From NCBI RefSeq assembly GCF_001921215.1, contig NZ_MSIF01000018.1:104914-168913 (forward strand): DNA of 64,000 nucleotides, written 5' to 3'. Position numbers and translations under genes: made by a program. The stretch comes from Actinophytocola xinjiangensis (GTDB lineage: Bacteria; Actinomycetota; Actinomycetes; Mycobacteriales; Pseudonocardiaceae). Numbering within the stretch: position 1 is the first letter of the stretch; each line of letters opens with the position of its first letter. This document shows positions 24,340 through 31,982 of this stretch, piece by piece. The notes beneath the pieces are model-generated. The model did not search any database and was not told the DNA's origin. It saw nothing but the letters and a program-made list of their open reading frames with translations.

Positions 24340-25670
24340 TGCGCCCCCTGACCGCGAACGAGAATCTTCTCCTCTGGGCGCACGTGCGCGAGTTCGCCGT
24401 GCCGCCGTCCATGATCGAGTCAGCCGCGGCCCGGCGGGCGGTGGGTGACTGGGCCGGGGCCTGTGCCGCCGCACGTGTCGACGTCGATCTCAACCTGCGC
24501 GCCGTGCGCCGGGACCATGGCAGCTGGTTGGCCGCACAGGTCCGAGGTGATCTGCGTCAGCTCGCTCCTGACCTGCTTCGTTGGCATTTTCCGAGAGTCG
24601 GGCCGGAGGGCCTGCTGCGTCCGGGGCTCACGCTGTCCCTGGCCCGGTACCCTCCGACGGCCGACAGCGGCGACGAGACACACCTCGTGGCGCGCACGCC
24701 ACCGGCGTGGGCGCAGGCCGGTCAGCGGATCAGCCTCGCGCTGTGGATGCCGTCCCGGCCCTCGGCCGGGGCGGGTCTTCACCCGCATCCCCGCCCCGAC
24801 CCCCGGTTCCGTCTCGATCTGCACCGCCATCTGTGGGACGTGCGCAGGGTCGGTGAGTTGCGGGAGCGGTCCGGGCGTTGGCCCTGCGCCGGCGGTCTCG
24901 CGGCGGCCCGGCTCCCGGCCGGGGTGGGCGCCTGCGCGGTGGACCGGTGGCTGGCCGAGGCGACGCTGCTGCTGCGCGCGCGGGGATGTGGGGGCGATGT
25001 CGTCGCCGTGCGGCTGAGTACCCGACATCGGCTGACGCTGAACCTGGGGAGCCAGCCGGAGGTGACCGTCGGTGTCGGCGGCCGTGGGATGCCGGTCCTG
25101 CCCGACGCCGCGACCTGGGCGCTGCCCGACCTGCGGTTGCTCCACGCCGGCCTGATCGACCGCGACCAACTGCATCCGCTCGTCGCGGCGGGGCTCGGCC
25201 ATCGGCCGGCCGGGTCACGAAGTCCCGACGGCGCGGGGACTTCGCGTCTGGTCGACTGCCGTGGCGCCACGCATCGAATCGGTGTGGTGAACGGGGCGCT
25301 CGTCGCACTGGACCACGACCCCGACGAGATCCGCCGCGAGGAACTGCTGGGCGCGTTGGGCGGCACCGAACTGCCGTGCCTGCGGGCGATCGACCAGACA
25401 CATCGACATCCGGACACGCTCGCCGAGATTCGCGCCCGGTTGGACCACGGCGACACCGCCGGCGCGCTCGCCGCCGTCGAGGCGCTGCTCGGACCGGACG
25501 TGCCGCTGCGCGACGGCGCGCTGCGCGACGAGTTGGAGACGGCGGTGCACCGCCGGACCGCGCATCGGCTGTATCGGGCCGGTCTGGCCGGGCCAGCACC
25601 GCTTCGGTCCACACAGGACACCCGCCGTCGCGGGCCGCGGACCCGTCCGCGTCACGCGGCCGACCGCTGA
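24339..25670 (+). CDS. Hypothetical protein, first structural gene of the MoxR-VWA module
   Basis: A 443-residue Arg- and Leu-rich cytosolic protein of unknown family. N-terminal ~180 residues are mostly helical ('ENLLLWAHVREFAVPPSMIE'); the middle has beta segments ('ATLLLRARGCGGDVVAVRL', 'RLTLNLGSQPEVTVGVGG'); residues ~305-345 contain 'CRGATHRIGVVNGALVALDH', and a helical C-terminus ends in a very basic tail. No enzyme motif seen. AGGTGAG lies 5 bases before the ATG. It precedes the MoxR ATPase by 78 bases; such third components accompany many MoxR/VWA pairs and may be the client or adaptor. Function inferred from context only. Confidence 0.7.
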   Translation: MRPLTANENLLLWAHVREFAVPPSMIESAAARRAVGDWAGACAAARVDVDLNLRAVRRDHGSWLAAQVRGDLRQLAPDLLRWHFPRVGPEGLLRPGLTLSLARYPPTADSGDETHLVARTPPAWAQAGQRISLALWMPSRPSAGAGLHPHPRPDPRFRLDLHRHLWDVRRVGELRERSGRWPCAGGLAAARLPAGVGACAVDRWLAEATLLLRARGCGGDVVAVRLSTRHRLTLNLGSQPEVTVGVGGRGMPVLPDAATWALPDLRLLHAGLIDRDQLHPLVAAGLGHRPAGSRSPDGAGTSRLVDCRGATHRIGVVNGALVALDHDPDEIRREELLGALGGTELPCLRAIDQTHRHPDTLAEIRARLDHGDTAGALAAVEALLGPDVPLRDGALRDELETAVHRRTAHRLYRAGLAGPAPLRSTQDTRRRGPRTRPRHAADR

Positions 25671-25748
25671 AACACCCTTTCTCACTCACACCCCTGGCCG
25701 ACACACGGCCCCGACTCGACCCCGAGGTGATCAACACTGTCCACCACC

Positions 25749-26936
25749 ATGGAGAGCGCCGCCGATCTGCTGGCCCTGCTGCACGACACCACCACCGAAC
25801 CGAGGGCCGACGCCCAACTCGACGCCCTGACGCTGGCCGTGTCCGCCGACCTGCCGGTGCTGCTGTGGGGCGAGCCGGGCATCGGCAAGACCGCGGCGCT
25901 CAACCAGCTCGCTGAGGAACTCCAACTGCCGCTGACCACGGTGATCGCCAGCGTGCACGAACCGTCCGACTTCTCCGGTCTGCCCGTGGTCGGCGACGAC
26001 CCCGCGCGGCAGGGCGTGCCGATGGCCCCGCCGGACTGGGCCGTGCGCCTGGTCCGGGCCGGCCACGGGCTCCTGTTCCTGGACGAGTTGTCCACCGCGC
26101 CGCCGGCCGTGCAGGCCGCGCTGCTGCGCCTGGTGCTCGAACGACGCGTCGGCGCCCTGCGGCTGCCGCCGGGCGTGCGGATCGTGGCCGCCGCCAACCC
26201 GCGGTCCTCCTCGGCCGACGGGTGGGAGCTGAGCCCGCCGCTGGCCAACCGGTTCGTCCACCTGCGATGGACCTACGACCACGACGTCGTCGTGCGTGGC
26301 CTGGGCGGGACCTGGCCGAAGGCGGCGCTGCCCCGGCTGGACCGGGACCGGTTGCCCGAGGCCGTGACGTTCGCCCGGCGGGCGGTGTGTGGGCTGCTGG
26401 CCGCCAGGCCCGGACTCGTCCACCGGCTGCCGAACAACGAACTCGGCCGCGGCGGCCCGTGGCCCTCGCCACGCAGTTGGGAGATGACCCTGCGGCTGAT
26501 CGCGTTCGCCACCGCTGCGGGCACCTCGCGGGAGGTGCTGTCCATGCTGGTGCGGGGCGCGGTCGGCGACGGGCCCGGTCTGGAACTGCTGGCCAGTCTG
26601 GACCGGATGGATCTGCCCGACCCCGAGACGCTGCTCGCCGACCCGGCGGCGGCGGTCCTGCCCGAGCGGGGCGACCTGCGCCAGACGGTGCTCGACGGTG
26701 TGGTGGCGGCGGTGCGCTCGCGGCCGGAACGGTCCCGGTGGGACGCTGCCTGGTCGCTGCTGGTGCTGGCGTTGGACACCGGAGCCCCGGACCTGGTGGT
26801 CGTGCCGGCGGCCACGCTCGCCGCGCTGCGCCGCGACGACTGGCCGGTGCCGGCGGCGATCGACCGACTGTCCACGGCGGTGTCGTTGTCCCGTCGGGCC
26901 GACCAGGCCACGCTCGGCGCGGGTGAGCACCGATGA
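25749..26936 (+). CDS. MoxR-type AAA+ ATPase
   Basis: A 395-residue AAA+ ATPase of the MoxR/RavA group, which usually act as chaperones that load metal or assemble complexes with VWA partners. Walker A 'LLWGEPGIGKTAALN' near residue 40, Walker B 'GHGLLFLDELSTAPPAVQAA' near residue 112, sensor 1 'RIVAAANPRS', and an arginine-finger region 'LSPPLANRFVHLRW'. The C-terminal lid is helical. Its end overlaps the VWA gene start by four bases (ATGA), consistent with a 1:1 functional pair. Confidence 0.9.
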   Translation: MESAADLLALLHDTTTEPRADAQLDALTLAVSADLPVLLWGEPGIGKTAALNQLAEELQLPLTTVIASVHEPSDFSGLPVVGDDPARQGVPMAPPDWAVRLVRAGHGLLFLDELSTAPPAVQAALLRLVLERRVGALRLPPGVRIVAAANPRSSSADGWELSPPLANRFVHLRWTYDHDVVVRGLGGTWPKAALPRLDRDRLPEAVTFARRAVCGLLAARPGLVHRLPNNELGRGGPWPSPRSWEMTLRLIAFATAAGTSREVLSMLVRGAVGDGPGLELLASLDRMDLPDPETLLADPAAAVLPERGDLRQTVLDGVVAAVRSRPERSRWDAAWSLLVLALDTGAPDLVVVPAATLAALRRDDWPVPAAIDRLSTAVSLSRRADQATLGAGEHR

Positions 26937-28141
26937 CGCCGGGGACCCTGGACGAGGAGAAGCTCTTCGCCGCCCGGCTGCACGCCGTCCGGCTCCGGCC
27001 CTATCTGGCGACGGCGTTGTTCGCGCTGCACGCGGTGGAGTCCTCGACGGTGCCGACGATGGCCGTGGACCGCCACTGGCGCTGCTACGTGTCGCCCGCG
27101 TTCGTGGATCGCACGCCGCTGGCGGAACTGGCCGCGGTCTGGGTGCACGAGGTCGCCCACCTGCTGCGCGACCACCACGGGCGCGGCGCCCGGTTCGCCG
27201 CGCACCACGGACTGACCGGGCCGGGCGAGCACCTGCGGATGAACATCGCCGCGGACTGCGAGATCAACGACGACGTCTTCGGCGCGGGGCTGCCCCGGCC
27301 CGAGGGCGCCGTTCACCCGGAGGTGCTCAGGTTGTCCGAGGGACAGCTGATGGAGGACTACCTGCGTCAGTTCCGGCTCGGGCCGTTCACCAACGCCTTC
27401 GCCTGGCTGGACTGCGGCAGCGGCGCCGACGGGCTGGAACGCCCCTGGGACCTGGGCACCGACGGCGCGCACGGGCTCAGCGAACAGGAACGAGACGCCG
27501 TCCGCTTCCGCGTCGCGCACGGCATCAACGGCAGCCCGGGAAACGTCCCGAAAGGCTGGCAGCGCTGGGCCGAGCAGGCGTTCCACCCGCCGGCGCCGTG
27601 GCGGGAACTGCTGGGGACGGCGCTACGCCACGCGATGACCGGGGCGGGCGAGGACTACACCTACGGCCGACCGTCGCGCCGGTCGGCCGGTCTGCCCGGC
27701 GTCATCCTGCCGAGCCTGCGGCGGCGACCGCCGCGCGTCTGCGTCATCGTCGACACGTCCGCGTCGGTGAGCGACGCCGAGTTGGGCAGCGCGATCCTCG
27801 AGATCGCCGCGATCGTCCGCGCGGTCGGCGGCCGGCGCGACCTCGTCTCGGTGCTGTCGTGCGACGCCGCCGCCCACCTCACCGGCCAACTGTGCGGCGC
27901 GCAGGGGATCCCCCTGGTGGGCGGCGGCGGCACGGACCTGCGCACCGGCTTCGCCACGGCACTGCGCGGCCGCCCGCTCCCCGACGTCATCGTGGCCCTG
28001 ACCGACGGCCAGACACCCTGGCCCGACACCCGTCCGCCCGCCCGAACGGTCGTGGGCCTGTTCCCCCGCCCGCGACGGGAGCAGGACCGCCACGAGCCCG
28101 TCCTCCCGCCGGACTGGGCGCGGGTGGTCACCGTGGGCTGA
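26933..28141 (+). CDS. VWA-like protein with putative metallopeptidase domain (DUF2201-type)
   Basis: A 402-residue two-domain protein. N-terminal ~220 residues contain 'LAAVWVHEVAHLLRDHHGRG', an HExxH zinc motif, followed by 'NIAADCEIND', whose Glu/Asp can complete the site. The C-terminal domain from ~265 is von Willebrand A-like with a MIDAS built from 'VIVDTSASVSDAELG', 'GGGGTDLRTG' and 'VALTDGQTPW'. This architecture (zinc-peptidase-like domain plus VWA) typically accompanies a MoxR ATPase, as here. Whether the peptidase cleaves anything is not established for the family. Last gene of the module; a decayed gene follows. Confidence 0.88.
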   Translation: MTPGTLDEEKLFAARLHAVRLRPYLATALFALHAVESSTVPTMAVDRHWRCYVSPAFVDRTPLAELAAVWVHEVAHLLRDHHGRGARFAAHHGLTGPGEHLRMNIAADCEINDDVFGAGLPRPEGAVHPEVLRLSEGQLMEDYLRQFRLGPFTNAFAWLDCGSGADGLERPWDLGTDGAHGLSEQERDAVRFRVAHGINGSPGNVPKGWQRWAEQAFHPPAPWRELLGTALRHAMTGAGEDYTYGRPSRRSAGLPGVILPSLRRRPPRVCVIVDTSASVSDAELGSAILEIAAIVRAVGGRRDLVSVLSCDAAAHLTGQLCGAQGIPLVGGGGTDLRTGFATALRGRPLPDVIVALTDGQTPWPDTRPPARTVVGLFPRPRREQDRHEPVLPPDWARVVTVG

Positions 28142-28157
28142 CCCCTTCGAGGCCGTC

Positions 28158-28535
28158 GTGCGCGAGCACCCGCGACTACTGTGGACCGACGTGAGTACTG
28201 AACCGTCGCTGAGCCTGGACCGGGTCGACGTCGTGAACCTGCGCCTGGGCGACCTCGACCGGGCCGCCGCTCCCTGGCGGGCGCGCTCGAGACCCTTGTG
28301 GGGCTGCGGGACGAGGGACCGATCCGGCGGTTCTCAGCCCCTCACCGCCGAACGGCTCGACGCGGTCGCCGCCCGCCACGGCGCGTCCGTGCAGCAGGTC
28401 GCGCTCGCCTGGCTGCTGGCCCGTTCGCCGAACGTGCTGGTCATCCCGGGCACCGGCTCGGTCGCGCACCTTGAGGAGAACGTCGCTTCCGGTGAGCTGG
28501 TGCTGACCGAGGAGGACATCGCCGAGCTGGGCTGA
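28158..28535 (+). pseudogene. Decayed aldo/keto reductase
   Basis: Pieces of one aldo/keto reductase appear in order but in different frames: 'LDRVDVVNLRLGD', then in another frame 'LAGALETLVGLRDEGPIRRF', then back in the first frame 'QVALAWLLARSPNVLVIPG' and 'VAHLEENVASGELVLTEEDI'. The N-terminal third with the catalytic Tyr/Lys and ~80 residues in the middle of the barrel are missing, and two frame changes are needed. A continuous 125-codon frame spans the region but mixes real and out-of-frame sequence, so it should not be annotated as a functional protein. Confidence 0.8.
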
Positions 28536-28649
28536 CGTCGGGGTGGTCCGTTGCACCCGGAAAGTCCTGTACTCCCCGAGGAACCGACCCGGTCCGGCCG
28601 CCGTCAGGTAACGGATCCGTGCCGAAGGTCCTGTCCGCGAGGAGACATC

Positions 28650-29465
28650 ATGAGATCCGCGGTCGTCGCGATGACCCTGCTGTTCCTCGGGGTCATCGCC
28701 CTCCCCTCCGCCGCGGCCGACGACGGCGGCACGCCCGCGGACGCGCTCATCCTGTCCGCACGCAACGAGGTCGACGCCCTCACGCCGCTGCTGTCAGGCA
28801 CGACCGGCCCCACCCCCGGCCTCCGGGCACGGACGACCGCCGCCTCGGTGGCCCTGGCCGGCGCCCGCACCGTCACGACCCGATACCCGTGCCCCGCCGA
28901 CGCCAAGGCGTGCCGCGACGCCCTGGTCGCCGCGCATGACCTGACCGGGTCGGTGATCAGTGACGTCAACGCGATCGCCGGTGTCGGCGCCGAGGTGGAC
29001 CCGTCGTCGTGGGACACCCTGGTAGCGCGGTACACCACCGACGCCGCCGCGTTCCACGCCGCGTGGGACGAGTTCCGCGCGGCCTACCGTGAGGCACACT
29101 CCGCCGGGTCGGGCCTGAGCGCCACCACCACCTGGCTGCTCGTCGCCGGGGCCGTCGTGGTGAGCCTCGCGCTGACGACCGCGCTGGGGCTCTGGGCGCG
29201 CGGGGCCCGACCGCCGGGCGACGACCGGTTGGTGACCGCACGGCGAGCTCTGGTCACGGCGTCGGCGCTGCTGTCGTGCGTCGTCGTCGGTGCCACGGTG
29301 ACGATCCTGGTCGTCGACGGACTCGACGCCTCCCCCAGCGGCCGAGCCGGCGGCAAGGCCGCCCTGGTGGTGCTGCTCGTGCCGGTGGCGGTGCTCAACC
29401 TGATCTGGGCGACCGTCAGATATGCCCGCGCGCGCAAGAAGTTCGGCGCCACGCGGTTCGCATAG
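28650..29465 (+). CDS. Exported/membrane protein of unknown function
   Basis: A 271-residue protein with a cleavable signal peptide (1-24, ending 'ALPSAAADD'), an extracytoplasmic helical domain with a Cys pair ('RYPCPADAKACRDAL'), and three membrane helices near 158-180, 204-226 and 235-257, ending in a basic tail 'YARARKKFGATRFA'. ATG 28650 has CGAGGAGA 5 bases upstream. A 10-bp palindrome ACGGATCCGT (28611-28620) lies 30 bases before the start. It precedes a type VII substrate operon but its stop is 87 bases from the next start. No family recognised. Confidence 0.7.
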   Translation: MRSAVVAMTLLFLGVIALPSAAADDGGTPADALILSARNEVDALTPLLSGTTGPTPGLRARTTAASVALAGARTVTTRYPCPADAKACRDALVAAHDLTGSVISDVNAIAGVGAEVDPSSWDTLVARYTTDAAAFHAAWDEFRAAYREAHSAGSGLSATTTWLLVAGAVVVSLALTTALGLWARGARPPGDDRLVTARRALVTASALLSCVVVGATVTILVVDGLDASPSGRAGGKAALVVLLVPVAVLNLIWATVRYARARKKFGATRFA

Positions 29466-29552
29466 GCAAGTTCCTGTGTTCGGCTCCCACGAATGTGGAA
29501 TGTCGCGTCGCGACCGCGTGCCAGGATTGTCGCCCTCGCAGAAAGAACGGGG

Positions 29553-29861
29553 ATGGCCGTGAGTGATGGGGAACGGGACTACCAGGTGGATCCCGGTGAA
29601 CTGCGCGTCGCCGGGGGGAACGTCGCGGACGCGGTCGGGCCCGCCGACGGCGTCGACCTGGTGACCAGTGGCGAGAACGCCTACGGCGTCGGCGATGTGC
29701 ACGCCGGACTCGCGCGGTTCTGTGCCACCTGGACGATCGCGATCGGTGCGCTGTCCGCGCGCGCCGACTCCGCCGCCGCCGCGTTGGTGGCCGCCGCCGA
29801 CACCTACGACGCGCAGGAGGCCGAGGCGGCGCGGTCGGTCACCTCGGTCGCGGGTGGGTGA
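29553..29861 (+). CDS. WXG100/EspC-like type VII secretion target
   Basis: A 102-residue all-helical protein of the ESX-secreted type. The N-terminus 'YQVDPGELRVAGGNVADAVG' matches the D-P-x-x-L-x-x-x-a opening of EspC-like type VII secretion targets; a W ('CATWTIAIGALSAR') sits at the helix-hairpin region, and the C-terminal helix ends 'ADTYDAQEAEAARSVT', containing a YxxxE-like secretion signal (YDAQE). First gene of a four-gene operon. ATG 29553 or GTG 29559 as start. Confidence 0.75.
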   Translation: MAVSDGERDYQVDPGELRVAGGNVADAVGPADGVDLVTSGENAYGVGDVHAGLARFCATWTIAIGALSARADSAAAALVAAADTYDAQEAEAARSVTSVAGG

Positions 29862-29868
29862 GCCGGTC

Positions 29869-31206
29869 GTGGACGTGAAGGAACTCGGTCAGACGACCGT
29901 CGTGAGCGAGTTGGTTCCCGGCGCGCCGGAAGCGGTGGCGTTCGACGCCGAGGCACTGCACGCGAGCAGCGACACACTGCTCGACACCTACCGGGCGGTC
30001 AAGGCGATCGACACGCCGAGCTGGTCCGGCCGGGGCGCCGAGGCGTTCTGGGAGCGGTTCGCGCCGGAGGCCGAGCACTGGCACGACGCCCGGCTCGCCA
30101 CCCTGCACGTGACGCGCGCGCTGCACGAGTACGCCGAGGCGCTGCGCACGGCGCAGCTGCGCGCCCAGGAAGCCGTCGCGCAGTGGGCGCTGGCCGACGT
30201 CGTGGAGGCGGAAGCCGCGGCCGCCTACGAATCGGCCCAACCCCAGGACCCGAACGTCACGGTCACCGCGACCCCGCCGCCGCCCCCGCCGTCCACGGTG
30301 AGCGAGCCGTACCGCACCGAGGCCAGGACCATTCTCGGCGACGCGCGTGCGCGACTGGCCGAGGTGGCGCTGGCGACCGGGGAGGTGATCGCGGCGGAGA
30401 GCGGCACCGGTGACGGCGCCCCGACCTGGCTCGTGTCGGCGGCGGTCGCGGCGAGCCAGCACCTCACCGAGCACGGCACGGCCGCGGTCTCCCGCACCGA
30501 GCACCAGTTCCTCGACGGCGACGTCTCGGTGACCGAGTTCGGCGAGCAGCCGCCGGCCACCACCAGCGAGGACGACGCGCCCAGTGTGCGGGCGACGCTG
30601 GCCGAATGGGACGTCGCCGTCGAGGCCGCCCTGTTCGAGACGGGCGCGGACGGCAGCGTCCAGCTCGGCGACGTGCGGCTCGCCGGGTCGGTCGAGGTCA
30701 CCGTCGGCGCGCAGGCCGGCGCTGGGATCACGCTGTCCACCGACGGCCTCGACGCGAGCGCGAACGCCTCCGTCGGGGTGCGGGTCGACGCCGAGGGCTC
30801 GGTCACGGTCGGCTCCGTCGAGGCGACCGCGAGCGCCGAGGCCGGTGTCCTCGCCGAGGCCGAGGCGACGCTGTCGGTCGGCCCCGACGGCGTGGAGATC
30901 GAGGCCGGCGCGTTCGCCGGGGCCGAGGTGACCGGTGCCGCCGCGGTGGAGGTCGCCGGGGTCACCGTGGGCGCCAACGGCGAACTCCGCGCGGGCGTCG
31001 GCGCTCAGGTCGGCACCGAGGTGTCGTTCGAGGACGGCCGGTTCGTCGTCGGCGGTGAGGTGGCCGCCGTGCTCGGGGTCGGTGGTCAACTGGGCTGGGA
31101 GGTCACCATCGACGTGGACGAGTTCAACGACGCCGTCCTCGAGTACTACCAGGACGGCGGCGTCATCGGCAGGATCTCCGATCTGTTCGACGGGCCGTTG
31201 CGATGA
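29869..31206 (+). CDS. Putative type VII-secreted protein with a C-terminal Ala/Gly/Val repeat domain
   Basis: A 445-residue protein. Residues ~1-140 form a helical type VII signal domain with a WxG turn ('IDTPSWSGRGAEAFWERFAP'). A Pro run ('TATPPPPPPSTVSEP') separates a second helical part, then from ~260 to ~430 come repeated ~20-residue beta segments such as 'GSVEVTVGAQAGAGITLS' and 'GSVTVGSVEATASAEAGVLA', giving a stacked amphipathic pattern without any catalytic motif. This suggests a membrane- or fibre-forming effector part, which is inference. The GTG at 29869 has GGTGGGTGAG upstream and lies 8 bases after the previous gene; GTG 29854 is an alternative. Overlaps the next gene by 4 bases. 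Confidence 0.72.
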   Translation: MDVKELGQTTVVSELVPGAPEAVAFDAEALHASSDTLLDTYRAVKAIDTPSWSGRGAEAFWERFAPEAEHWHDARLATLHVTRALHEYAEALRTAQLRAQEAVAQWALADVVEAEAAAAYESAQPQDPNVTVTATPPPPPPSTVSEPYRTEARTILGDARARLAEVALATGEVIAAESGTGDGAPTWLVSAAVAASQHLTEHGTAAVSRTEHQFLDGDVSVTEFGEQPPATTSEDDAPSVRATLAEWDVAVEAALFETGADGSVQLGDVRLAGSVEVTVGAQAGAGITLSTDGLDASANASVGVRVDAEGSVTVGSVEATASAEAGVLAEAEATLSVGPDGVEIEAGAFAGAEVTGAAAVEVAGVTVGANGELRAGVGAQVGTEVSFEDGRFVVGGEVAAVLGVGGQLGWEVTIDVDEFNDAVLEYYQDGGVIGRISDLFDGPLR

Positions 31207-31697
31207 GCGCGCACCTGCCGATCCCGATCACCTTCCGGCTGCCGGAGGGCTGGGTGGCGACCGACCCCGACCAGGCCGGTGCCCCGCAGGCGGCGTTCGT
31301 GGCGATCGATCCCCGTTCCGGGGACGGTTTCACGCCCAACCTCACCGTCGCGGCGAGGCCGAAGCGACCGGAGTGGTCGATGATCGAGGCGGCCGAGGCG
31401 TCGGTCCGCACCCTCGACGATCACGCCGACGTCGCCGTGACGCACCGTTGCCTGTTCGGCTCCGGCGCCGCACCGGGCCTGACCCAGAGCGTGCGGCTGA
31501 GGACGACCGTGGGCGAGGTCCGCCTCGACCTGGTCCAGGTGCACCTCCTGATGACGTTGCGCGACACCGGGAACACCACGAAACAGGCCCTGCTCACGAT
31601 CGTCCTGACGGCGACGGCGGACCAGGCCCCGGTGGCGGTCCGGGACTTCGACCGGTTCGTCGCCACCCTGCGGGCCAAGGCCAGAGGAGCGGCATGA
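31203..31697 (+). CDS. LpqN/DUF1795-like protein of the type VII substrate operon
   Basis: A 164-residue cytosolic protein with the layout of the LpqN/DUF1795 fold: 'ITFRLPEGWVATDPDQAG', 'AAFVAIDPRSGDGFTPNLTV', a middle strand 'LRLDLVQVHLL'-like region and a final helix 'FDRFVATLRAKARG'. Unlike mycobacterial LpqN it has no lipoprotein signal. Proteins of this fold next to type VII effectors are candidate chaperones or immunity proteins; that role is inferred from the four-base overlaps with both neighbours. Homology judged by eye. Confidence 0.6.
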   Translation: MSAHLPIPITFRLPEGWVATDPDQAGAPQAAFVAIDPRSGDGFTPNLTVAARPKRPEWSMIEAAEASVRTLDDHADVAVTHRCLFGSGAAPGLTQSVRLRTTVGEVRLDLVQVHLLMTLRDTGNTTKQALLTIVLTATADQAPVAVRDFDRFVATLRAKARGAA

Positions 31698-31975
31698 CAG
31701 AGGTCCTGCCACCGTACCGCCGGGTGAGCGCGGAGACGTTGCGGCTGGCGACCGAGGCGACCGGCGCCCCGCGACACCTGCGTGGTCTGGCCAGAGCGGT
31801 CCGCGACGGCCGGACGACCTGGGCGGACATCGTCGAGGGGCGGGCCGACCACCTGCCGGAGGCACGGGCGGCCAACGCCGTCGTCGCGGCGCGGGCGCGA
31901 CCCGAACGACCCGAACCGGACGACGACGACGGCGAGGAACCGCTGGCGGGCAGGGTGTTCAGCGGCCAGTGGTGA
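31694..31975 (+). CDS. Small acidic protein ending the type VII substrate operon
   Basis: A 93-residue protein: helical N-terminal part 'VSAETLRLATEATGAPRHL' and 'LARAVRDGRTTWADIVEGRA', then a charged C-terminus with 'RPEPDDDDGEEPLAG'. Its ATG overlaps the previous stop (ATGA). It stops 7 bases before the convergent WXG-CHAP gene. No family recognised; possibly an adaptor for the secreted protein. Confidence 0.6.
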   Translation: MTEVLPPYRRVSAETLRLATEATGAPRHLRGLARAVRDGRTTWADIVEGRADHLPEARAANAVVAARARPERPEPDDDDGEEPLAGRVFSGQW

Positions 31976-31982
31976 GACCGGG

